Source of the DNA: DATKDP01 sp035546335
GTDB taxonomy: Bacteria > Acidobacteriota > Thermoanaerobaculia > Gp7-AA8
Direction of reading: 5' to 3'
Assembly (NCBI GenBank): GCA_035546335.1
Contig: DATKDP010000067.1
Location: 1 to 5,418 of the forward strand
DNA: 5,418 nucleotides
A program made the translations under genes and the position numbers. Positions 1-4,238 of the stretch are shown piece after piece (positions within the stretch are counted from its first letter, which is position 1; every line of letters begins with the position of its first letter). The notes under the pieces are model-generated. The model did not search any database, was not told where the DNA came from, and was given only the letters and a program-made list of their open reading frames with translations.

Positions 1-293
1 CGAAGGCTGTTCCCTTCGAGCAGCTCGCAGACGACGTAGGGCTGCCCTTCATGCATTCCGATGTCGTAGATGGAGACGATGTTCGGATGGTTCAGCGCGC
101 TGGTGGCGCGCGCCTCCGTCTCGAACCGGCGGATCCTCTCCGGATCGCTCGCCACCTCCGGGAGGAGGAACTTGACCGCAACTTCGCGGCCGAGCCGTGA
201 GTCGTGAGCGCGGTAGACCTCACCCATGCCGCCTGATCCGATCAGGCTTCCCAGCTCGTACGGCCCAAGAAATGTTCGCGGCTCTCGTGGCAT
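1..293 (-). CDS. Serine/threonine protein kinase, N-terminal part (runs off left edge)
   Basis: The minus-strand frame opens with ATG at 293 and is still open at the window edge, giving 97 complete codons of the N-lobe of a bacterial Hanks-type (Pkn2/PknB-like) kinase. Visible are the glycine-rich loop IGSGGMGEVYRAHD (residues 18-31), the ATP-anchoring lysine in VAVK (K41), the likely alpha-C glutamate in RFETEARA (E60), the HPNIV motif (69-73) and the hinge region YVVCELLEG (86-94). The catalytic loop and any C-terminal sensor, TPR or beta-propeller domain lie outside the window. The family phosphorylates Ser/Thr residues of proteins; the substrate cannot be inferred. A GGGAG ribosome-binding site lies 8 nt before the ATG, and a strong promoter lies about 55 nt further up, so the gene probably starts its own transcript. 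The family call is very secure; what the full protein does is unknown. Confidence 0.95.
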   Translation of the reverse strand, partial: MPREPRTFLGPYELGSLIGSGGMGEVYRAHDSRLGREVAVKFLLPEVASDPERIRRFETEARATSALNHPNIVSIYDIGMHEGQPYVVCELLEGNSL

Positions 294-347
294 ACTCGCA
301 GCTCCCGGCAGGGGCGTTGAGCAGATCGTCTTTCGAGTGAGAAGATG

Positions 348-377
348 ATTATAGATTGCATCGGACGCCTTTGTCAG
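348..377 (-). promoter_or_regulatory. Sigma70-type promoter of the kinase gene
   Basis: Read on the minus strand, CTGACA (377-372; 5 of 6 matches to TTGACA) is followed after 18 nt by a perfect TATAAT (353-348). The predicted transcript start is near 341, giving a leader of about 48 nt before the kinase ATG at 293. The boxes are seen in the sequence; use as a promoter is inferred. Confidence 0.65.
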
Positions 378-397
378 ACTGTCCGCAGCGCATCAGC

Positions 398-506
398 GCA
401 GGACGTTGCGTGCCCGAACAGTGACCCGACTGTGCCGGCCGTCTTCGCGGCCGGAGGTCGACGAGCGCGAGCCTCGCTCGACTCCTCATGACAACAACCC
501 CTGCTC
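398..506 (+). repeat. Dispersed hairpin repeat, copy 1 (short form)
   Basis: This 109-bp stretch recurs in the same orientation at 1511-1697, beyond the toxin-antitoxin genes. The left part (398-452) matches 1511-1567, including a 26-bp identical run at 416-441. The right part (453-506) matches 1644-1697 without gaps, 48 of 54 bases identical. It can fold into small hairpins: ACAGT/ACTGT around a 6-nt loop (418-433), GGCCGT/GCGGCC around CTTC (437-452, one G-U pair) and CGAGC/GCTCG. No credible protein is encoded. It looks like an intergenic repeat of REP/MITE style; the family is not one I can name. Confidence 0.75.
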
Positions 507-576
507 GATGCATGATCGACGCGTCGCCGGCCGCGTCGCGGACAGCGCTCAGACGCGGGATGCAGTAAAGAGTCCT

Positions 577-651
577 ATGAGCTCGCCTTCCAATGAAACC
601 CATTGGGAAGATCCGCTGCACGCCGAGTTGGGCGGCACCGTTCCGGAGTGA
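577..651 (+). other. Possible 24-codon small ORF, doubtful
   Basis: ATG at 577 opens a 24-codon frame ending at TGA 649-651, upstream of the toxin gene. The peptide (MSSPSNETHWEDPLHAELGG...) has a less repetitive composition than the shadow frames around it. There is no convincing ribosome-binding site, and I recognise no family. It could be a leader peptide, a remnant of a lost gene, or chance. An inverted repeat (590-606) lies inside it. Confidence 0.15.
590..606. repeat. Inverted repeat CCAATG-N5-CATTGG
   Basis: Two perfect 6-bp arms (590-595 and 601-606) are separated by AAACC. As RNA the stem can be lengthened by a G-U and a U-A pair (589/607, 588/608). It lies about 100 bp upstream of the toxin start. 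It could be a regulator site or a hairpin; no T-tract follows, so it is not a typical intrinsic terminator. Confidence 0.35.
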
Positions 652-665
652 CGCATCCGCAGCAG

Positions 666-694
666 TTGCCGAAACGCCTCCATTTGGCTAGACT
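666..694 (+). promoter_or_regulatory. Candidate promoter of the toxin-antitoxin pair
   Basis: TTGCCG (666-671; 4 of 6 to the -35 consensus) and TAGACT (689-694; 4 of 6 to the -10 consensus) are separated by 17 nt. The start point would fall near 701, only a few bases before the TTG start at 705, so the transcript would have almost no leader. Each box is weak alone; the spacing and the palindrome across the -10 box raise the likelihood. Confidence 0.4.
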
Positions 695-701
695 CTAGCC
701 A
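685..701. promoter_or_regulatory. 17-bp perfect palindrome, probable autoregulatory operator
   Basis: TGGCTAGACTCTAGCCA is a perfect palindrome of 8-bp arms around a central C. It covers the putative -10 box and ends 3 bp before the toxin start codon. Type II antitoxins of the Phd/YefM family are known to repress their own operon by binding palindromes at the promoter, so this is the natural operator candidate. The palindrome is seen directly; binding is inferred. Confidence 0.55.
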
Positions 702-704
702 GAG

Positions 705-995
705 TTGCGATACGCGATCGTCTTTGCACCGGAGGCACTCGACGACTTGAAACGTCTGCCGCGCGTCGACGCGATGGCGGTCACAGATGCGATCGAGCTG
801 CACCTGAGACATGCTCCGGAAATGCTTTCGAGGAGCCGCATCAAGCGACTTCGGGAAATGACGTCACCACAGTACAGGTTGCGTGTTGATGAGTGGCGAG
901 TGTTCTATGACGTGGTTGGAAATGAAGTCTGGGTACGAGGCGTGGTCAGGAAGTCGGACGTGGAACAATGGCTCGCTCAGTTCGGAGAACGATGA
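705..995 (+). CDS. RelE/ParE-family type II toxin
   Basis: This 96-residue protein has the compact RelE/ParE layout: strand 1 (RYAIVFAPEALDDLKRLP, 2-19), a helical hairpin to about residue 50, then the core YRLRVDEWRVFYDV (57-70) and the last strand with VRGVVRKSDVEQWL (77-90). Basic residues suited to RNA binding or cleavage in RelE toxins are present (K47, R48, R58, R60, R65, R82, K83) along with Y68, but the exact catalytic set differs between families and cannot be assigned. RelE members cleave mRNA on the ribosome; ParE members poison gyrase. The spacing of this core favours the RelE side. TTG at 705 is the only sensible start: an in-frame TAG lies at 696-698 and the next ATG is at codon 24. 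No clear Shine-Dalgarno is present, so translation may be weak or leaderless. Its TGA overlaps the antitoxin start, so the two are translationally coupled. Confidence 0.88.
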   Translation: MRYAIVFAPEALDDLKRLPRVDAMAVTDAIELHLRHAPEMLSRSRIKRLREMTSPQYRLRVDEWRVFYDVVGNEVWVRGVVRKSDVEQWLAQFGER

Positions 996-1333
996 TGAAG
1001 AAAGTACCGCTATCTGAAGTCAAAGACGATCTCTCCCGCTACGTGCAACTAGCGGCTCGGGAAGAGATTGTGGTGACGCGCCACGGCCGGCCTGCCGCCG
1101 TCCTGATCGGATTCGCAGACGAGGACGACTGGTTTGAGTACCAACTCGAGCATGACCCGAGATTTGTTGCTCGCATGGATGCGGCACGGCGCAACCTCCT
1201 GGCTGGTCGCGGTGTGCGGATCGAGGAAGTGCGTTCCGAGCTCGGCTTGCCGAGCGGAACTGGACGGCGACCGCGGTCCGACAAGCGAGCCGTTGCTCGC
1301 AAATCGGGGAGAGCGAAGAAGCGCGAGCGGTGA
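995..1333 (+). CDS. Phd/YefM-family antitoxin with an extended basic tail
   Basis: This 112-residue protein carries the Phd/YefM N-terminal fold: MKKVPLSEVKDDLSRYVQLA, then EEIVVTRHGRPAAVLIG (residues 1-39), the part that dimerises and binds operator DNA. Residues 45-85 form the variable segment that normally wraps and neutralises the partner toxin. Residues 86-112 are an unusual tail with 12 Arg/Lys in 27 positions, not typical of Phd antitoxins. ATG at 995 is chosen because GGAG (984-987) lies 7 nt upstream; ATG at 992 (4 nt spacing) is an alternative, and ATG at 968 would add eight residues with no homology signal. The start overlaps the toxin stop (TGATG). It lies second in the pair, the reverse of the usual antitoxin-first order. 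It probably represses the operon with the toxin via the upstream palindrome. Confidence 0.88.
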   Translation: MKKVPLSEVKDDLSRYVQLAAREEIVVTRHGRPAAVLIGFADEDDWFEYQLEHDPRFVARMDAARRNLLAGRGVRIEEVRSELGLPSGTGRRPRSDKRAVARKSGRAKKRER

Positions 1334-1510
1334 AGGCCTCCTCGGTGTGCCGGGGGCGGCGATCTACATGTTCGGTGTACTCATCGCGGCGCCGGCTGTA
1401 GTGCCGGACGGGATCTCGTCGCGAACGCGATCGGGAGTCTGGGCGGCTGCGACATGTGCCTCCGAGGTTCCCTCGGTGAGGGGGGCGGTGTCAGGGGGAA
1501 CGAGATCATC
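1334..1510. other. Intergenic stretch without a recognisable gene
   Basis: Nothing persuasive is encoded here on either strand. A small hairpin (CCGGC, loop TGTAGT, GCCGG; 1392-1407) is visible but has no T-tract. One plus-strand frame reads through a hydrophobic stretch after the antitoxin, but it has no start or ribosome-binding site of its own and continues into the repeat. Confidence 0.5.
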
Positions 1511-1697
1511 GCAGGACGTCGCGTGCTCTCGAACAGTGACCCGACTGTGCCGGCCGCCTTCGCGGCCTTCCGACGGACTGCCCATGATTCGTGACCCCGC
1601 CCTCACGGGCGGGGCTGAGGTTGTTGCGGCCGCCTTCGCGGCCGGAGGTCGACGACTGCGAGGCTGGCTCGACTCCTCGTGACAACAACGCCTGCTC
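1511..1697 (+). repeat. Dispersed hairpin repeat, copy 2 (long form)
   Basis: This is the second direct copy of the repeat at 398-506. Relative to copy 1 it carries 76 extra bases, bounded by two identical 17-bp direct repeats (CGGCCGCCTTCGCGGCC at 1551-1567 and 1627-1643). Each 17-mer contains a 6-bp GGCCGC/GCGGCC hairpin with a CTTC loop. Either copy 1 lost the segment by recombination between the 17-mers, or copy 2 gained it by duplication or insertion. The repeat follows the antitoxin gene by about 180 bp, so the two copies bracket the toxin-antitoxin genes. Confidence 0.78.
1595..1614. repeat. Perfect 8-bp GC hairpin inside repeat copy 2
   Basis: CCCCGCCC (1595-1602) pairs fully with GGGCGGGG (1607-1614) around the loop TCAC. 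It lies in the 76-bp segment missing from copy 1. No run of T follows on either strand, so intrinsic termination is unlikely, although it could stall polymerase or protect an RNA end. Confidence 0.55.
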
Positions 1698-1759
1698 TCT
1701 CGCCTCGCTCCTTCGTCAGCCTCGCTGCTCTGGAATCGCTCTGCCTCACGCCGCCGCGG

Positions 1760-1829
1760 CCTCTCGCCTCTCGTCCCTCGCCTCTCGTCCCTCGCCTCTC
1801 GCCTCTCCAGCCTCCAGCCTCTAGCCCCC
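1760..1829 (+). repeat. Heptamer tandem array (CCTCTCG and variants)
   Basis: About ten consecutive 7-bp units, starting CCTCTCG, CCTCTCG, TCCCTCG, CCTCTCG, TCCCTCG, CCTCTCG, CCTCTCC and decaying into AGCCTCC, AGCCTCT, AGCCCCC. Within it, the 14-mer CCTCTCGTCCCTCG occurs twice in tandem (1767-1780, 1781-1794). The tract is pyrimidine-only on the plus strand until the AGC units. It ends 14 bp beyond the lipoprotein stop codon, on its downstream side. It is likely to vary in length by slippage. Confidence 0.8.
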
Positions 1830-1843
1830 CTCTAGCCTCGGCC

Positions 1844-2341
1844 TCACGTCGTCGCAGGCGGAACGATGTACGACATGTGCTGGATGATCTTCCACGTCCC
1901 ATCCCCCTGACGACGGAGCACGACGAGGTAGCGGCCGGTCACATCCATCGCCTCCCCACCCGGAGGCGTGAGTCGCTGCGAGAACTCGCCGGTGTCGTAG
2001 GCGAGATCGCCGCTCACTTCGAGCCTGTCCGATCGCGCCTCGACGTTGCTCGCCATCGGGAAGTCGCGCTGGAACGCCTGCTCGATCTCTCCCTTTCCGC
2101 GGGCGAGTGGGGCTTCGGGATTCCCGATGACGGACTCGTCGGTGTAGAACGCGGCGACGGTGGCCGCGTCGTCGCGCTCCGCGGCAGCGATCCAGTCGCT
2201 TCGGACCTTTTCGACGGCGGTGCGGTCCGCCCGCGCGTCATGTTGCGGAGCGGCCGGCTCGGCAGGCGCTTCGGCCGCAGGCTGCGGAGCACAACCGAAT
2301 ACCAGGAGCCCCAGGATCAGAAAAACGACGACAATGCGCAT
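1844..2341 (-). CDS. Lipoprotein with SnoaL/DUF4440-like (NTF2-fold) domain
   Basis: The 165-residue protein opens with a lipoprotein signal: MRIVVVFLILGLLVFGC, the lipidated cysteine being C17 in the lipobox VFGC (phenylalanine at -2 is slightly unusual). An Ala/Pro/Glu-rich linker (18-36) follows. The rest (about 37-158) looks like the SnoaL-like/DUF4440 cone fold: AVEKVRSDWIAAAERDDAATVAAFYTDE, a 'GKGEIEQAF' helix, 'AYDTGEFS', then strands 'GRYLVVLRRQGDGTWKIIQH'. Such domains bind small ligands or act as unassigned enzymes; the substrate is not known. With Ala after the cysteine, the Enterobacteria sorting rule would place it in the outer membrane. The start at 2341 is chosen over one 19 codons upstream because AGGAGG sits just before it and the signal peptide begins there. 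The upstream DUF1287 gene ends 57 bp away, so the two may be co-transcribed. Confidence 0.85.
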   Translation of the reverse strand: MRIVVVFLILGLLVFGCAPQPAAEAPAEPAAPQHDARADRTAVEKVRSDWIAAAERDDAATVAAFYTDESVIGNPEAPLARGKGEIEQAFQRDFPMASNVEARSDRLEVSGDLAYDTGEFSQRLTPPGGEAMDVTGRYLVVLRRQGDGTWKIIQHMSYIVPPATT

Positions 2342-2398
2342 AAACCCTCCTCTTTGTTTCTGTCGAAATATTGGTCCGTCGCGCGCGAGACGCAACAA

Positions 2399-3007
2399 TC
2401 ACTCTGCCGGCAGATAGCGGAAGTGCCCCGTGATCCGCCAGGCGAAGAGCACGTCCTCGACCTTCGGTCCTGCGCCGATGTTGTGAAGGATCTGATGTCG
2501 CGCGCCCTCGCGGGAGCGGCGATCGACGACGATACCGATGTGCGGGACGCCCGCGCCCAGATCCCAGGTGACGAGATCGCCGGGAAGGTAGCGGCGAGGG
2601 TCGCGGCTCACGGGAAGCGTTTCTCCGTGACGCCGGAAGAACGTCTGCAGATTGGGCACGCGCCGATGATCGATGTTGGAGTCGGGTCGTGTCAGGCCCC
2701 AGTTCGTCGGATATGCCGTGAAGGCGCGTTGCATGTCCTCGTGCACGCGCTGCTGAAGATCGATCCCGATGCGACGATAGACGCGGATGATCTCATCGGT
2801 GCAGACGCCCGTTCCGCCCGGAACGTCGCCTCCCGGATACGCCATCCGGACGTAGGCCCCGTCGTAGCGTACCGGAAGGTCCGCCCGCTCCATCGCCGCG
2901 GCGACGAGCTTCCTTCGAAGCGTGTCGGCGGAAAGCTCTGCCTGCGAGGCAAGAGGCACCAGCGCCGATGTCAGTAGACCGACGACTGCCGAACGAACGA
3001 AGGGCAT
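2399..3007 (-). CDS. Exported DUF1287 (YijF-like) protein, putative NlpC/P60-like hydrolase
   Basis: This 202-residue protein matches the DUF1287 family, typified by E. coli YijF. An N-terminal signal peptide (about residues 1-23, MPFVRSAVVGLLTSALVPLA then SQA) predicts export to the periplasm. The mature part shows the family blocks: RYDGAYVRMAYPGGDVPGGTGVCTDEIIRVYR (47-78), 'DMQRAF...YP..WG...PDSNIDHRRVPNL' (91-120), GDLVTWDLGAGVPHIGIV (143-160) and the C-terminal HNIGAGPKVEDVLF...ITGHFRY (175-198). C69 and H156 are placed like the Cys-His pair of NlpC/P60 cysteine peptidases and amidases; I propose a cell-wall or peptide hydrolase, but no function is established. The ATG at 3007 has only a weak ribosome-binding site. 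The start is supported because the signal peptide begins directly there. It lies downstream of panC on the same strand, but 370 bp of repeats separate them. Confidence 0.87.
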   Translation of the reverse strand: MPFVRSAVVGLLTSALVPLASQAELSADTLRRKLVAAAMERADLPVRYDGAYVRMAYPGGDVPGGTGVCTDEIIRVYRRIGIDLQQRVHEDMQRAFTAYPTNWGLTRPDSNIDHRRVPNLQTFFRRHGETLPVSRDPRRYLPGDLVTWDLGAGVPHIGIVVDRRSREGARHQILHNIGAGPKVEDVLFAWRITGHFRYLPAE

Positions 3008-3071
3008 CTCATATGCTCGGACGCCTCTGTCGCGCGAGAAGTTCCGAACAAAAAGAGAGATCGTTCAAAGG

Positions 3072-3137
3072 GTTTGCGGGGCGGTGGGTGAGAGCGTCGC
3101 GGATGATTCGGGGGCGGGCGCGGGACGCCCGCTCTCC
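3072..3137 (+). repeat. Intergenic repeat A, copy 1
   Basis: These 66 bp match 3207-3272 without gaps at 61 of 66 positions, a period of 135 bp. The right end holds a perfect 7-bp hairpin, GCGGGCG (3114-3120) and CGCCCGC (3126-3132), with loop CGGGA. No T-tract follows on either strand. Repeat B follows after two bases. Confidence 0.85.
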
Positions 3138-3139
3138 AG

Positions 3140-3193
3140 GCGGCGTGGCAAGCCCTCGGATTTGTCCTTCGCGCAGATGCTTCGTCCCTACGA
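3140..3193 (+). repeat. Intergenic repeat B, copy 1
   Basis: These 54 bp match 3330-3383 without gaps at 48 of 54 positions. The unit begins GCGGCGTGGCAAGCCCTCGG and ends TTCGTCCCTACGA. It directly follows repeat A copy 1, forming an A-B block of 122 bp. Confidence 0.85.
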
Positions 3194-3206
3194 GGGGCAC
3201 GGGAAT

Positions 3207-3272
3207 GTTTGCGGGGCGGTGGGTGACGGCTTCGCGGATGACACGGGGGCGGGCGCGGGACGCCCGCTCTCC
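3207..3272 (+). repeat. Intergenic repeat A, copy 2
   Basis: Second 66-bp copy of the unit at 3072-3137, with the same hairpin (3249-3255 pairing with 3261-3267). The five differences all fall in the left two-thirds; the hairpin half is identical, so the hairpin is the conserved part. Here repeat B does not follow at once: 57 bp intervene (3273-3329), containing TGGCAAGCACCCGG, which resembles the start of B (12 of 14) and may be a decayed third B unit. Confidence 0.85.
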
Positions 3273-3329
3273 CCTGCGGCGATTGGATAGATCATGGCAA
3301 GCACCCGGACGAAGCTATTGCGCTGCGTT

Positions 3330-3383
3330 GCGGCGTGGCAAGCCCTCGGGTCTGTCCCTCGCGGAAATGTTTCGTCCCTACGA
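3330..3383 (+). repeat. Intergenic repeat B, copy 2, overlapping the panC stop codon
   Basis: Second 54-bp copy of the unit at 3140-3193. Its right end runs into panC: on the minus strand its first six bases, TCG TAG, are the last serine codon and the stop codon of panC (3383-3378). The repeat therefore forms the end of the gene. Confidence 0.85.
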
Positions 3384-4238
3384 CCGCGGGCGGGGATGCA
3401 CCTTCACATTGTCGATCAGGCGCGTCGTTCCGATCCGCACCGCGCCGGCGAGAAGGAGGTCGCGATCGAGATCTTCCGGGGGAAGGAACGTCTCGGGGTC
3501 GACGACGGTGAGATAGTCGAGAACGATCTCCGGGTCCGAAGCGAGTGACTCGCGCATCGCCGTGTCGATCTCTTCGGCCGAGCCCGCTCCCGACTCCAGC
3601 CGGCGCTTTCCCTCGAGCAGAGCACGGAAGAGCGCAGGAGCCAGGGCTCGCTCCTTCGCCGACAGGTAGGCGTTGCGCGACGACATCGCCAGCCCGTCCG
3701 CCTCGCGCATCGTCGCACCGAACGCGAGACGAACCGGGACATCCAGATCACGAATCATGCGGCGGACGGCGGCGCACTGCTGCGCATCCTTCTCGCCGAA
3801 GACTGCGACGTCGGGCATCACGATGTTCAGCAGTTTGAGAACCACGGTCGCGACCCCCTCGAAGTGTCCGGGACGGCGCTCTCCTTCGAGCGGCAGCGCG
3901 ACGCTTCCGGGGCGTACGCGCGTCGTCGCCCCTTCGGGATACATCGTCTCCACCGGGGGGAGAAAGAGAAGGTCCGCCCCTCTCTCTTCGAGGAGCTCGC
4001 GATCCCGCTTCTCGTCGCGCGGATATTCTTCGAAGTCCTCGTTCGGTCCGAACTGCGCCGGATTGACGAAGATCGATACGACCGTGAAATCGGCCCCCTC
4101 ACGCCCGGCGACATCGATCAGCGAGAGATGCCCCTCGTGGAGATATCCCATCGTCGGAACGAAGCCGATCGTTCGCCCCTCCTCTCGCGCTCGACGGACC
4201 AGCGAACGGACCTCATCGACCGAGCGCGCGATCTCCAT
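3378..4238 (-). CDS. panC: Pantothenate synthetase (pantoate--beta-alanine ligase)
   Basis: This 286-residue protein condenses D-pantoate with beta-alanine, using ATP through a pantoyl-adenylate, to give pantothenate for CoA synthesis in the cytoplasm. The length is normal (E. coli 283). Family motifs are all present: GFVPTMGYLHEGHLSLI (25-41) with the HxGH nucleotide-binding signature H34/H37; VSIFVNPAQFGPNEDFEEYPRD (54-75) with the pantoate-contacting glutamine Q62; RPGHFEGVATVVLKLLNIV (122-140); VFGEKDAQQ (146-154) with K150; and READGLAMSSRNAYLS (178-193), the KMSKS-like loop. The ATG at 4238 shares its A with the panB stop codon (TGATG), indicating translational coupling. The C-terminus is odd in that its final serine and stop codon come from a copy of an intergenic repeat. 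No key residue is missing and the enzyme should be active. Confidence 0.97.
   Translation of the reverse strand: MEIARSVDEVRSLVRRAREEGRTIGFVPTMGYLHEGHLSLIDVAGREGADFTVVSIFVNPAQFGPNEDFEEYPRDEKRDRELLEERGADLLFLPPVETMYPEGATTRVRPGSVALPLEGERRPGHFEGVATVVLKLLNIVMPDVAVFGEKDAQQCAAVRRMIRDLDVPVRLAFGATMREADGLAMSSRNAYLSAKERALAPALFRALLEGKRRLESGAGSAEEIDTAMRESLASDPEIVLDYLTVVDPETFLPPEDLDRDLLLAGAVRIGTTRLIDNVKVHPRPRS

Noticed and set aside
361..375. A 15-mer in the kinase promoter spacer that recurs with one mismatch upstream of the DUF1287 gene (3017-3031)
   Set aside because: A 15-mer match with one mismatch is expected about once by chance in a window of this size counting both strands, and there is no -10 box at the matching distance in the second site.
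1336..1410. Hydrophobic plus-strand stretch (GVPGAAIYMFGVLIAAPAVV) after the antitoxin, like a membrane segment
   Set aside because: It is only reached by a frame that overlaps the antitoxin out of phase and has no start or ribosome-binding site; there is no second segment. Probably chance in GC-rich DNA.
1679..2977. A 432-codon plus-strand open frame antisense to the lipoprotein and DUF1287 genes
   Set aside because: It reads through the heptamer array and is the antisense of two genes with clear signal peptides and family motifs. The composition shows no domain.
3114..3267. GC hairpins of repeat A as intrinsic terminators of panC
   Set aside because: Both hairpins lack a following run of T on the minus strand. 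They might protect RNA ends but are not classic terminators.
3072..3383. The regularly spaced repeats as a CRISPR array
   Set aside because: Only two copies of each unit, unit lengths of 54 and 66 bp, unequal spacing, and no spacer-like unique segments or cas genes.
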